The notes: a model not told the origin generated them from the sequence alone. Shown: positions 30,734-41,603, counted from the first letter of the stretch. The stretch is DNA of 64,000 bases from Lysobacteraceae bacterium NML93-0793 (GCA_002324875.1 NTJG01000016.1:1-64000), one strand, 5' to 3'. A program made the numbers and translations.

Positions 30734-31807
30734 TCACGCGGCCCGCGCATCCACCCGCGCCCGGCGCGCACGCACGGCGATCGCCAGCCGATCCAGCACG
30801 CGTTCGGTCGTCGTCCAGTCGATGCAGCCGTCGGTGATGCTCTGCCCGTAGACCAGCGGCGCGCCCGGCACCAGCGCCTGCTTGCCGGCGACCAGATGGC
30901 TTTCGATCATCGTGCCGACGATGCGTCGATCGCCGCGTTCGATCTGACCGGCGATGTCGTCGATCACGGCCGGCTGGTTGTCGGGATTCTTGCCGCTGTT
31001 GGCATGGCTGGCATCGATCATCAGCGCCGCGCGTCGGCCCTGGGCCTGCAACACTCCGGCCGCCGCCGAAACGCTGGCGGCATCGAAGTTCGGCTGCGCG
31101 CCGCCGCGCAGGATGACGTGGCAATCGGGATTGCCGGCCGTGGTCGCGATCGCGGCGCGGCCGTCCTTGCCGATCGCCAGGAAATGATGCGGATGCGAAG
31201 CCGCACCCACCGCGTCGACCGCGATGCGCACGTCGCCGCCGGTGCCGTTCTTGAACCCCACCGGACACGAGAGCCCCGACGCCAGCTCGCGATGCACCTG
31301 GCTTTCGGTCGTGCGTGCCCCGATCGCGCCCCAGGCGACCAGGTCCGCGAGATATTGCGGGCTGATGATGTCGAGAAATTCGACACCCGCCGGCTGGCCC
31401 ATCGCGGCGATCTCGCGCAGCAGGTTGCGCGCGGTGCGCAGACCGGTGTCGATGCGGAAGCTGCCATCGAGGTCGGGATCGTTGATCAGGCCTTTCCAGC
31501 CGATCGTGGTGCGCGGCTTCTCGAAATACACGCGCATCACCAGCTCGAGCGCATCGCCATGCCGGTCGCGCAGCGCGCGCAGGCGTCCGGCGTATTCCAG
31601 CGCCGCCACCGGGTCGTGGATCGAACACGGGCCGACGACGACGATCAGGCGGTCGTCGTCGCCGTGCAGGATGGCGTGGCAGGCCGCGCGCGCGCCGGCG
31701 ACGGTTTCGGACATTGCCGTGTCGCAGGGCAGGGCCTCGATCAGTTCGGCCGGGGAGATCAGGGGCTGCAGCGCGCGGATGCGCAGATCGTCGGTGTGCG
31801 GGGGCAT
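30734..31807 (-). CDS. 3-deoxy-7-phosphoheptulonate (DAHP) synthase, class I
   Basis: Condenses phosphoenolpyruvate and erythrose 4-phosphate, the first step to aromatic amino acids. The 357-residue product has VVVGPCSIHDP, VMRVYFEKPRTTIGWKGLINDP, GFKNGTGGD and IDASHANSGKNP, all typical of the AroF/G/H group. The start MPPHTDDLRIRAL at 31807 follows a long leader that encodes an aromatic-rich peptide and a terminator, so expression is probably controlled by attenuation. Which isoenzyme type it is cannot be settled by eye. Confidence 0.94.
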   Translation of the reverse strand: MPPHTDDLRIRALQPLISPAELIEALPCDTAMSETVAGARAACHAILHGDDDRLIVVVGPCSIHDPVAALEYAGRLRALRDRHGDALELVMRVYFEKPRTTIGWKGLINDPDLDGSFRIDTGLRTARNLLREIAAMGQPAGVEFLDIISPQYLADLVAWGAIGARTTESQVHRELASGLSCPVGFKNGTGGDVRIAVDAVGAASHPHHFLAIGKDGRAAIATTAGNPDCHVILRGGAQPNFDAASVSAAAGVLQAQGRRAALMIDASHANSGKNPDNQPAVIDDIAGQIERGDRRIVGTMIESHLVAGKQALVPGAPLVYGQSITDGCIDWTTTERVLDRLAIAVRARRARVDARAA

Positions 31808-31840
31808 GGCAGGACTCGGGACAGGTGGAATTCGGAAACG

Positions 31841-31869
31841 AAAAAAGCCGCCAGGGGGCTGGCGGCTTT
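31841..31869 (-). terminator. Attenuator terminator in the DAHP synthase leader
   Basis: On the minus strand an 11-bp stem AAAGCCGCCAG/CTGGCGGCTTT with a 4-nt loop runs into six T, ending about 33 nt before the DAHP synthase ATG. Its place after the leader peptide and inside the 5' leader makes it an attenuator rather than the end of an upstream gene. Its 5' arm GCCGCC can also pair with GGCGGC within the leader peptide codons (31914-31923), giving a possible antiterminator. Confidence 0.85.
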
Positions 31870-31893
31870 CGGGTTGCGTGCGACCTGTGGACT

Positions 31894-31974
31894 TCAGGGC
31901 GCGCGCGGACCGTCCGCCGCCGGTGGCGTCGGAAACGCGTACCAATAGAAGAACGTGGGCAGGCGCGGGGTCAT
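31894..31974 (-). CDS. Aromatic-rich leader peptide of DAHP synthase
   Basis: A 26-codon frame starts with ATG at 31974 and stops at 31894. Residues 7-14 read TFFYWYAF, so Phe, Tyr and Trp codons cluster (TTC TTC TAT TGG TAC GCG TTT). This is the known form of leader peptides that sense charged tRNA, as for pheA and trp leaders. If the ribosome stalls there, the GGCGGC sequence just downstream would be free to pair with the terminator arm and allow read-through. No strong ribosome binding site is visible. Confidence 0.85.
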   Translation of the reverse strand: MTPRLPTFFYWYAFPTPPAADGPRAP

Positions 31975-32035
31975 GGGCGCCAGTGATACCACGCGTCCGC
32001 GGCCGGCGCGACGGTTGCAGACGCGACCATTGCCG

Positions 32036-34228
32036 TCATTCGGCCGGCAGCAGCGGGGGACGGCCCTCGTACCAGTCACGGGCACCGGCGATGTGCAGGG
32101 TCCGGTCGCCGTCGTCGAGCTCGACGCCGAGGCCGAGCACGCCCCAGCGCGCGTAGAGATCGCCGTTCGGCGCGCCGTCGGCGATGCGCAGACGTGCCAG
32201 CAGATCGATACGGTCGTTGCTGGCCTCGACGCGGTCGAACACCACCTCGTTCTCGCGCACGCGCAGGCGGCCGGTGGCCTGGGCTTCGCCGGAATCGATC
32301 AGATTGCCGATCCAGCGCGGAAACGCGCTGCGCTCGGCGAACAGGCCGAGCAGCACGCTGACGTCGCGCATGGCGACGCGCCCGCGGCCGTTGACCTCGA
32401 AGGGTTCGCGCCAGGCCAGCGTGCCGTCCTCCAGTGCGAAGCGCGCCCAGGTCGGCGGATCATCGCCGCCCTCGCCCGCCAGGCGGACCCCGTCGAGCTC
32501 GACCTCGAGCGCATCGACGGTGTAGCAACGCCCCACACGCTCCATCCGCGTGAGCCGGCTGTCGAGCGCGACGTCGCCGGTCAACGTCGACGGGCCGAGC
32601 GCGAGGCGCACGCCCTGCCCGCGCACCTGCATCCGGCCTTCGATCATCTCGCCGGCGTTGTCGAGGCGCAGATCGCCGCTGGCGGTACCACGCCCCGCGA
32701 GCAGGCGTGCACTGTCGCCGGGCAGATAGCGGTTGTAGGTGCGCAGGTCGGGCACCTCGGCGTCGTCGAAACGCAGTCGCGCATCGAGGCGCTCGTGGAA
32801 TTCGGCCAGCGGGCCGGTGGATTCGAGATCCAGGCGAAGATCACGCCCCTGCAGATCCACGCGATCGGGCGCCGCCTCGGGTGCGAGCGTGAAGCGCTCC
32901 ATGACGATGTCGATACGCGTGCGCTGCGATTGCGCATCGTCGCCGTCCACCCGCATCTGCGCATGGGCACGGCCCTGGAACAGGTTGTCGAGCACGACGG
33001 CCTGCAGTCTGGCATCGCGCAGATCGAGGCGGCTGCCCGGAGCGAGTTCGCCGTCGCGCACCTGCACGGCGGCGTCGAGATCGGCGCGCCCGTCGAGCGA
33101 CAGCCAGTCGACGTCGTCGAGGATCACGTCGATCCAGCGCAGCGGCACCGCCGGCCACAGCGCATCGACCTGGCCCGACACCGCGCGCAACGGCCGCAGC
33201 CAGTCGTCCGGGCCCAGCCGACGGTCGTGGATCTGCAGATCCGCATGCAGCCGTGGCGGGCGGCCGGCGCCTTCCGGCACGCGCGCCGACACCAGGATGC
33301 GATCGTCGGCGGTGCGCAATGCCACGCCCAGCGGATGGCGAACGTCCTCGCCATCTGCCGTGCGCGAGAACACCGGCGCCGACCAGTCCAGGCGGCTGCC
33401 CGGCATCAGCACGCCCCGATTCAAGGTGAGATCCGCGCGCAGATGACCTTCGGTACCGGCCATGCCGATCGGCAAAGCGTCGTCGTTCCTGGCGACGAGA
33501 TCGACACCGGGCGCGGGGCCGTCCACACGCATGTGCGCGTCGAGCAGCACGAGCTTCTCCTCGCCTTCGGCCTGCTCGCGGATATGCGCGGGAATCCGCA
33601 GATCGAAGTCCAGCGCACCGTCGCGCAGCAGCACGACGTCGCCGACCGACAGCGTCGCGTCGGGCATCGTCAGCGTGGAACGACCCACTTCCATCGGCCC
33701 GCCCTGCAGCTCCTTCTCGAAGACGAAGCGGGCGTCACCGTGGCCGGTGACCCGGGCAGCGAAGAAGTCCAGGCGGAGCAGACTGGGCGTGGTGATCGCA
33801 TCGAAGCGGAACGTCCACGGCGCCCGACCGGGGCGCCGGGTCGAAGGCAGATCGGTGTCCGCTCGCGCCACGTGCACGGACACGTCACGGGCCCGGATCG
33901 TGCCGAACGCGACCTCGCGCCACAGCAGCGGCAGCACCTTGATGCGCCCGTTGGCGACCGGGCTGGCCGCCGTCCATCGCGTCGTCCGCGCATGGCCGCC
34001 CATGACCACACCACGCGCGTGGATGTGCCCGGGATACAGGCTCATCGCCCAATCCCAGCGCGCGTGGTAGCGCTCGGGCTTGCGGTTGATCACGCCGTCG
34101 CCCCAGGCACTGTTGAGAAAGACGTTGGCGCCCGCCAGGTACAGGACGTAGACCGCGACGAGGACGAGGCCCGCGATGCGCAGGCCACGCCGGTGGGTGC
34201 GCAGCCGGGCGAGCAGTGAGGGGAGCAT
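32036..34228 (-). CDS. Large AsmA/TamB-like membrane-anchored protein
   Basis: A 730-residue protein with one N-terminal membrane segment (about 17-37) and a long periplasmic part made of repeating beta-rich stretches (LRADLTLNRG, LDLRDARLQ, GDLRLDN). This is the style of AsmA-like, DUF748 or YdbH/TamB proteins, several of which bridge the envelope in lipid transport. No catalytic motif is seen. The gene ends 61 bp before the DAHP synthase leader peptide. Confidence 0.65.
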   Translation of the reverse strand: MLPSLLARLRTHRRGLRIAGLVLVAVYVLYLAGANVFLNSAWGDGVINRKPERYHARWDWAMSLYPGHIHARGVVMGGHARTTRWTAASPVANGRIKVLPLLWREVAFGTIRARDVSVHVARADTDLPSTRRPGRAPWTFRFDAITTPSLLRLDFFAARVTGHGDARFVFEKELQGGPMEVGRSTLTMPDATLSVGDVVLLRDGALDFDLRIPAHIREQAEGEEKLVLLDAHMRVDGPAPGVDLVARNDDALPIGMAGTEGHLRADLTLNRGVLMPGSRLDWSAPVFSRTADGEDVRHPLGVALRTADDRILVSARVPEGAGRPPRLHADLQIHDRRLGPDDWLRPLRAVSGQVDALWPAVPLRWIDVILDDVDWLSLDGRADLDAAVQVRDGELAPGSRLDLRDARLQAVVLDNLFQGRAHAQMRVDGDDAQSQRTRIDIVMERFTLAPEAAPDRVDLQGRDLRLDLESTGPLAEFHERLDARLRFDDAEVPDLRTYNRYLPGDSARLLAGRGTASGDLRLDNAGEMIEGRMQVRGQGVRLALGPSTLTGDVALDSRLTRMERVGRCYTVDALEVELDGVRLAGEGGDDPPTWARFALEDGTLAWREPFEVNGRGRVAMRDVSVLLGLFAERSAFPRWIGNLIDSGEAQATGRLRVRENEVVFDRVEASNDRIDLLARLRIADGAPNGDLYARWGVLGLGVELDDGDRTLHIAGARDWYEGRPPLLPAE

Positions 34229-34279
34229 GCGGACAGCTTGAAGCAGGCCCGGTGACGGGCGCCTGCACGCGGCCCGGGA

Positions 34280-34891
34280 TCAGCCGCGGTTGAAGAACAT
34301 CAGATAGACGAGGCGGCCGTCTTCCAGCGTCGATCCGAAGGCCTCGCCGGCGCTGTGCCACATCCACGGGCGCAGCAATACCAGGCGGTTGAAGCGCATC
34401 GGCACGCGCATCGTCATCTCCCACTTCGAGGCATCGTTGCTGTCGCGGGCGATCAGTTCGTTCTGCACCGCGTGGTAGCTGGACAGGCCCATCGCGCGCA
34501 GCTCGGCATCGTTGAGCGGCGCGCGCTCGGTGTTCGTGGGCAGATGCCGGAAGAACTCGGTGCCGCCGCGGCAGTCCTCGGGCCGGCTGAGATAGAAGAT
34601 GCCCGACCATTCGACCGGCCCGTCGATGTGCACGCGCCCCCGGCCGACGTCGTGCGCCCGGGTGATGCGGAACTTGGCATGCGATTCCAGCGGCTCGATC
34701 GGGCGCAACTGTTCGCCGACGAGATGGGAAATCGCGGGGACCAGCCCGGGAATGTGCAGGCGCTCCTGCGAATTGCGCCCCGGAAACGCGCCCTGCTGTT
34801 CTGGATAGGTCAGACGCAGCGCGGCGTCGCGCAGCGACAGCGCGTCCGGGGTCGACAGGAAATCGTCGACGACGATCAATGAAGTGGGCAT
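34280..34891 (-). CDS. DUF6445-like putative 2-oxoglutarate/Fe(II) oxygenase-fold protein
   Basis: A 203-residue protein. The motif VHIDG near 86-90 and WHSAGEAFG near 178 supply an HxD...H set like the metal ligands of 2OG-Fe(II) dioxygenases, with Arg193 as a possible 2OG ligand. Relatives are annotated as DUF6445. Substrate unknown. It lies 51 bp upstream of the AsmA-like gene on the same strand. Confidence 0.65.
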   Translation of the reverse strand: MPTSLIVVDDFLSTPDALSLRDAALRLTYPEQQGAFPGRNSQERLHIPGLVPAISHLVGEQLRPIEPLESHAKFRITRAHDVGRGRVHIDGPVEWSGIFYLSRPEDCRGGTEFFRHLPTNTERAPLNDAELRAMGLSSYHAVQNELIARDSNDASKWEMTMRVPMRFNRLVLLRPWMWHSAGEAFGSTLEDGRLVYLMFFNRG

Positions 34892-35020
34892 CGGCGCAGC
34901 CTAGCGGCGCAAGGGCGCCGGCTCAAGAAATGCGCAGGTCTCGAGGGTAGGCCTGCATGGTTGCAACAGGCCGGAACTCCGCCTCGCGCATGGGCATGCG
35001 TCCGCGCGCGAACGCGCAAC

Positions 35021-35050
35021 GAAAAACCCCCGCCTCGCGGCGGGGGTTTT
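35021..35050. terminator. Terminator after groEL
   Basis: AAAACCCCCGCC and GGCGGGGGTTTT flank loop TCGC, with A and T runs on both sides, so it can work in both directions. It lies 30 bp after the groEL stop. Confidence 0.85.
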
Positions 35051-35079
35051 CGTGCAACGGTGCAGCGGTTGGCGCTGGA

Positions 35080-36849
<1,770 letters not shown>

Positions 36850-36857
36850 CGCCCCGA

Positions 36858-37148
36858 TCAGCCGACGATGGCAAGAACGTCGTCTTCCTTGATGATCTTG
36901 TATTCGACGCCTTCGGCCTTGTAGGCGCTGCCGGCGTACTGGCCGTAGATCACGATGTCGCCGACCTTGACCTTCGGCGCGCGCACGCTGCCGTTGTCCA
37001 GGGCCTTGCCCTCGCCGACGGCGACGACTTCACCCTTGGTGGGCTTTTCCTTGGCGTTGTCCGGAATCAGGATGCCGCCGGCGCTCTTCTCTTCGGCCTC
37101 GACGGGCTTGACCACGACGCGGTCGTACAGCGGCTTCAAATTGCTCAT
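36858..37148 (-). CDS. groES: Co-chaperonin GroES
   Basis: The 10-kDa lid of the GroEL chamber. The 96-residue product [15 protein letters not shown] to [12 protein letters not shown] has full length and the mobile loop [10 protein letters not shown] good AGAGAGGG ribosome binding site precedes the ATG. First gene of the operon. Confidence 0.98.
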   Translation of the reverse strand: MSNLKPLYDRVVVKPVEAEEKSAGGILIPDNAKEKPTKGEVVAVGEGKALDNGSVRAPKVKVGDIVIYGQYAGSAYKAEGVEYKIIKEDDVLAIVG

Positions 37149-37451
37149 TTCAACCCTCTCTAAGTGATTGATTGTTAATAAAACGGGCGCCGATTCTAGC
37201 ACTCGTTCTGGCACTCGGCCATGGAGACTGCCAGCGCATCGGGCGCGCGCACCCCGGTTTGCCGGGACGGACGGGAGATGGGCGCGGTGCCTGCCTTTAC
37301 AAGGGGGCGGCGCAAGATTTTTTCGAGGAGGGACGGCCGGACGTCCGCACCGCGGACCAGGCGTCGCCGGTGGGCGACGTGTCACGGTCCCGCTGGTCCG
37401 CTGCCGCCGCCGACGCGACGCCGGGCGCCGGGCGCTGAAATTCCGTGAGAC
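37149..37451. other. Region between groES and the PagL-like gene
   Basis: About 300 bp holding the groES promoter at its left side. Nothing else recognisable; no clear terminator for the PagL-like gene. Confidence 0.5.
37191..37217 (-). promoter_or_regulatory. groES upstream region: -10 like box and half-CIRCE direct repeat
   Basis: On the minus strand GAGTGCTAG closely matches the right half of a CIRCE operator (GAGTGCTAA), but the left half is missing. Instead GCACTCG occurs twice as a direct repeat (37199-37205, 37211-37217 on the plus strand), 12 bp apart. TAGAAT at 37193-37198 could be the -10 box. The repeat would then overlap the promoter. Confidence 0.45.
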
Positions 37452-37937
37452 TCAGCGGAAGCGCCAGGCCGCGACCAGCATGGTCTCGCCGTCGTTGGGC
37501 TGCTTGATGCTGGCGTTGGAAATGTGCCGGGCCAGCAGCGAGAAGCGCTGCCAGCGCCAGCCGACGGTGCTGACGAACTGCGGGTTGCCGGAGAGCGCGT
37601 CGGTGCGCCCCGCCTGCACGCCGACACCGAATCCGGCGACGAATCCGTTGTCGCGCTCGTACCGCGCACCGGCGTGCACGACGCCCGCGTCCTCGGCCAG
37701 ATCGAACCGGGTGTTGTCGCGGCCACGCACATAGATCGCACCGACCTCCCAGCGCAGCACACCGTTCTCGGTGCGGCGCCACTCCGGCAACCACGCCGCG
37801 GTGGCCACCAGGGTGGTCTCGTTCTCGCGCGTGGCCGATGCGCCCAGCCCGACGTCGACCGGCGCGGACTGCGCACGGACGGGGGCAGCGATCGAGAGCG
37901 CCACCACGAGGGCGAGCACGGGCAGGACTGGACGCAT
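37452..37937 (-). CDS. PagL-type lipid A 3-O-deacylase
   Basis: Outer-membrane beta-barrel enzyme that removes the 3-O acyl chain from lipid A. The 161-residue product has a signal peptide ending VRAQS (about residue 23), alternating beta-strand pattern, and the C-terminal motif RHISNASIKQPNDGE. This provides the PagL catalytic set His138, Ser140 and Glu151 (compare His126, Ser128, Glu140 of P. aeruginosa PagL, from memory). The C-terminal aromatic-basic ending WRFR suits a barrel. The start MRPVLPVLAL is chosen for the signal peptide. Confidence 0.88.
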   Translation of the reverse strand: MRPVLPVLALVVALSIAAPVRAQSAPVDVGLGASATRENETTLVATAAWLPEWRRTENGVLRWEVGAIYVRGRDNTRFDLAEDAGVVHAGARYERDNGFVAGFGVGVQAGRTDALSGNPQFVSTVGWRWQRFSLLARHISNASIKQPNDGETMLVAAWRFR

Positions 37938-38120
37938 GGGTTCGGGTTCCGACGGAAACGGGATGCAGGGCGCGGGCGGGGATAATATACCGACGGGTTC
38001 ACTAAAGGCCCGGACGATTCGACCGCGTCCCGGGATGCAGCATCCCTTGCGGCGCGCAGCCTGGGGCCCGTTGCGTGCACATTCCGTGCAGAGCCGTGCA
38101 TCGGCGGCTACCGTGGCGCC

Positions 38121-38474
38121 ATGACCGCCCTCGTCTGCCTCGCCAGTTGCCCGGATATCGCGATCGCCACGGCCATCGCCGAAACGCTGGTCGAGGAGCG
38201 GCTGGCCGCCTGCATCAATATCGTGCCGGGCGCGCGGTCGATCTACCGCTGGAACGGGCGCGTGCACACGGGCGACGAGGTGTTGTTGATCATCAAGACC
38301 ACCGACGCGCGCCTGGCCGGGTTGACCCGCCGTCTGCAGGCGCTGCATCCCTTCGACGTCCCCGAGCTCGTCGCCCTGCCGGTGGCGGGCGGCCTGTCGG
38401 CGTATCTGGCCTGGGTGGACGCGGCCGCGGCTGATGACGCAGCGGTAGGTGCGCCGCCCGCGTCCGCTGAATGA
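38121..38474 (+). CDS. cutA: CutA-type divalent cation tolerance protein
   Basis: Small trimeric ferredoxin-like protein of 117 residues. Family motifs: ERLAACINIVPG, RSIYRWNGRV and HPFDVPELVALPV. CutA has been linked to copper tolerance, although its molecular role is unclear. It precedes dsbD by 40 bp, an order seen in other proteobacteria. Confidence 0.93.
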   Translation: MTALVCLASCPDIAIATAIAETLVEERLAACINIVPGARSIYRWNGRVHTGDEVLLIIKTTDARLAGLTRRLQALHPFDVPELVALPVAGGLSAYLAWVDAAAADDAAVGAPPASAE

Positions 38475-38514
38475 TCATTCGGCGTTCGCTGCGGCGGCCT
38501 GCGATACTGGCGCG

Positions 38515-40905
38515 ATGACAGCGCGCCCGCTCCCCATTGCGCCCCGTCCGGGCCGCCCCTTCCGCATTCTGGTCGCGCTCGCCGCGCTGCTGATGTCGGC
38601 CCTGGCCTCTCTGCCCGCTGCGGCCCAGGCGCTGGGGTTCGACGACGTGCTGCCGGTCGACGAGGCGCTGAAGGTCTCGGCGCGGGCCCTGGCACGCGAC
38701 CGCATCGAGATCCGCTGGGACATCGCCGACGGCTACTACCTTTACCGGCACCGCACCTCGGCCCAGGTCGAAGGCGGCTTCAAGAGCAATCCGCTGCGCC
38801 TGCCGAGCGGCCAGGCCTATACCGACGAGTTCTTCGGCGATGTCGAGACCTACCGGGGCCGTCTGACCGGACTGCTGACGGGCGCGGCGGCGGATGATGC
38901 GGAGACGGTCGAGCTGGTGGTCCGCTATCAGGGCTGCGCGGACGTGGGCATCTGCTATCCGCCGCAGACGCGCCGGCTGCGCATCACCCTGCCGCCCGCG
39001 CCGGCGGCCACTCGCCCGGCCGACAGCGGGTTCGCCGCGTTCGGCGAGGCGCTCGGCGGCAGCGGCGCCGGCCGCACGCCGTCGCTGGCCGGCGGCCAGG
39101 ACGCGCTGCCGCCGGAACGCGCGTTCGCGTTCGAGGCGATCGCGGGTGACGGCGACACGATCCTGATGCGCTTCACCCCGGCGCAGGGCTATTACCTCTA
39201 CCGGGACCGCAACCGCTTCGAGGTGCGCGGCGCCGAAGGCATCCGCGCCGGAACGCCGCGCTGGCCGCCGGGACAGGCGCACCACGACGCGCATTTCGGC
39301 GATGTCACCGTGTACTTCGACCAGGTCGACGTGCCGCTGCCACTGGTGCGCACACGCGCCGATGCGGCCGATGTCGAGGTCGTGGCGACGTTCCAGGGCT
39401 GCCAGGCCGAAGGCATCTGCTACCCGCCGATGACCCGCACCGTGCGCGTCGCGCTTCCGGCCGGCCGCGTGCAGACCGCGCGCGACGCGACGCCGGCAAG
39501 CGTTCCAGCCGCCTCGGAAACCGCGGCCGTCGATACCGCGCCCCCGGACGACGGAGCGGCCGGCGAATGGGTCGCTCCCCTGCCCGAGACCACGGCCCGC
39601 ACCGACGCACCGGCCGCGCCGCGCACCGCCGATGCCGCGGCGGACAACGCCGCGCGCACCCGTCCGCCGGGGTCGACGTCCACCGGTCTGCTCGCCGCCC
39701 TCGGCCTGGCCCTGCTCGGCGGCCTGCTGTTGAACCTGATGCCCTGCGTGCTGCCGATCCTGTCGCTCAAGGTGCTGGGCCTGGCCAGGAGCGGTGGCAG
39801 CCGCTCGGCTGCGCGCGCGCACGCGCTCTGGTACACGGCCGGCGTGCTGGTGGCCTTCGCGCTGGTCGGCCTGCTGGTGATCGCGCTGCGCGCCGCCGGT
39901 CAGGCGATGGGCTGGGGGTTCCAGCTGCAGCAGCCGTGGTTCGTCGCGGCGCTGGCCTATCTGATGTTCGCCGTGGGCCTGAGCCTGTCGGGCGTGTTCA
40001 GCCTCGGCGGCCGTATCGGCAATGTCGGCCAGGCCCTGGCCGGGCGCAGCGGGCCGGTCGGCGATTTCTTCACCGGCGTGCTCGCCTGCGTGGTCGCCAG
40101 CCCGTGCATCGCGCCCTTCATGGGCGGCGCGCTGGCGTATGCGTTCACCGCCTCCACGCCGATGGCGCTGGCGGTGTTCCTGATGCTGGGCCTGGGCCTG
40201 GCGCTGCCGTTCCTGCTGATCGGCCTGGTGCCGGCGCTCGCCGACCGGCTGCCGAAACCCGGCGCCTGGATGGAAACGCTGAAGCAGCTGCTGGCCTTCC
40301 CGATGTATCTCACCGCGCTGTGGCTGGCCTGGGTACTGGGCAAGCAGCGCGGCGTGGACGCGATGGCGCTGCTGGTGGCCGGGCTGACCGTGCTGGCGCT
40401 GGCGCTGTGGTGGTTCGAACGGCGTCGCTGGACCGGCCACGCGCTGCACCGCTGGCTCGCGCTGGCGCTCGCCGTGGCGGCGCTGCTGCCGGTCATCGCG
40501 GTGGGCCGGCTGACGCCGCCGGCGAGCGCGGACACCGCGACCACCGAAGCCGGTACGCACGTCGCCTACTCCGCCGAGCGTCTGGCCGAACTGCGCGCCA
40601 GCGGCACGCCGGTGTTCGTCAACATGACCGCCGACTGGTGCGTGACCTGCAAGGCCAACGAGCGCCGGGTGCTGTCGGGCGCCACGTTCAAATCCGCCCT
40701 GGCGGAGGCCGGCGCGACCTATATGGTCGGCGACTGGACCAACGTCGATCCGGCGATCGGCGCGTTTCTCGAATCGCACGGCGCGGTCGGCGTGCCGCTG
40801 TACGTCGTCTATCCGTCCGGCGGCGGCGACGGCATCGTGCTGCCGGCGCTGCTCAGCGATGCGATCGTCGTCGACGCGCTCACGCACGCCGGCGGTGCCG
40901 GATGA
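38515..40905 (+). CDS. dsbD: Thiol:disulfide interchange protein DsbD with duplicated N-terminal domain
   Basis: Carries electrons from thioredoxin across the inner membrane to DsbC and others. The 796-residue product is much longer than E. coli DsbD (about 565). A signal peptide is followed by two copies of the periplasmic alpha domain, each with GYYLYR and a CysX5Cys site: Cys141/Cys147 and Cys296/Cys302 (both in GIC-YPP context). An eight-helix membrane domain has LMPCVLP and ASPCIAP, and the C-terminal thioredoxin domain has CVTC (709-712). The stop overlaps the next start. Confidence 0.94.
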   Translation: MTARPLPIAPRPGRPFRILVALAALLMSALASLPAAAQALGFDDVLPVDEALKVSARALARDRIEIRWDIADGYYLYRHRTSAQVEGGFKSNPLRLPSGQAYTDEFFGDVETYRGRLTGLLTGAAADDAETVELVVRYQGCADVGICYPPQTRRLRITLPPAPAATRPADSGFAAFGEALGGSGAGRTPSLAGGQDALPPERAFAFEAIAGDGDTILMRFTPAQGYYLYRDRNRFEVRGAEGIRAGTPRWPPGQAHHDAHFGDVTVYFDQVDVPLPLVRTRADAADVEVVATFQGCQAEGICYPPMTRTVRVALPAGRVQTARDATPASVPAASETAAVDTAPPDDGAAGEWVAPLPETTARTDAPAAPRTADAAADNAARTRPPGSTSTGLLAALGLALLGGLLLNLMPCVLPILSLKVLGLARSGGSRSAARAHALWYTAGVLVAFALVGLLVIALRAAGQAMGWGFQLQQPWFVAALAYLMFAVGLSLSGVFSLGGRIGNVGQALAGRSGPVGDFFTGVLACVVASPCIAPFMGGALAYAFTASTPMALAVFLMLGLGLALPFLLIGLVPALADRLPKPGAWMETLKQLLAFPMYLTALWLAWVLGKQRGVDAMALLVAGLTVLALALWWFERRRWTGHALHRWLALALAVAALLPVIAVGRLTPPASADTATTEAGTHVAYSAERLAELRASGTPVFVNMTADWCVTCKANERRVLSGATFKSALAEAGATYMVGDWTNVDPAIGAFLESHGAVGVPLYVVYPSGGGDGIVLPALLSDAIVVDALTHAGGAG

Positions 40906-41501
40906 AGGTCGGCCCCTGGACCGTGGTCGCGATCGCGGTCGTCGCTGGCGGCCTCGGTGTGCTGGCCAGCCTGTTCGTCGGCGGACCCGGGCCGTTGCTC
41001 GGCACCGAGACCGGCCAGCGCCTCTACAACGATGCTCTCGTGGCCGCGGCCCCTCCCGCGCCCGAAGGAGTGCGCATGGCCCGGCGCGGCGAACGGGTGC
41101 CCGCGTTCACGGTGAAAGATCTCGACGGCGAGGTCCTGCACCTGCCCGACGCCTATGCCGGCCGGCCGGTGCTGGTGAATCTTTGGGCGAGTTGGTGCGG
41201 CCCCTGTATCGAGGAAATGCCGGAACTCGACCGCTTCGCCCGCGAACAGGGCGAGGCCGGCGTGCAGGTGCTCGGTATCGCGCTCGACGATGCCGACGCC
41301 GTCCGCGGTTTTCTGCAGCGCGTGCCGGTCGACTACGCGATCGCGCTGGACGCTCCCGGTCCGGCCGACGCCGGCGTGCGGCTCGGCAATCCGCGCGGCG
41401 TTCTGCCGTACACCGTGTTGATCGATGCGGACGGTCGGCTGGTCAGGCATCGCATCGGCCCGTTCGCGCACGGCGAGACGGACGCCTGGGCGACGCCCTG
41501 A
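40902..41501 (+). CDS. TlpA-family thioredoxin-like protein
   Basis: A membrane-anchored periplasmic thiol-disulfide protein of 199 residues: one N-terminal membrane segment (6-27) and a thioredoxin fold with WCGPC (Cys99, Cys102). Its ATG overlaps the dsbD stop (ATGA), so it is probably made together with DsbD and may receive electrons from it. Confidence 0.9.
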   Translation: MKVGPWTVVAIAVVAGGLGVLASLFVGGPGPLLGTETGQRLYNDALVAAAPPAPEGVRMARRGERVPAFTVKDLDGEVLHLPDAYAGRPVLVNLWASWCGPCIEEMPELDRFAREQGEAGVQVLGIALDDADAVRGFLQRVPVDYAIALDAPGPADAGVRLGNPRGVLPYTVLIDADGRLVRHRIGPFAHGETDAWATP

Positions 41502-41603
41502 GCGCAGAACTCAAACGCTCGTTTAAAATCGTCGAACGTCTGCGAACTGGACAGCAATGGTGACATCCCGCAGACTTCGCGCACTTCCCGCGACCGGTGC
41601 GCG

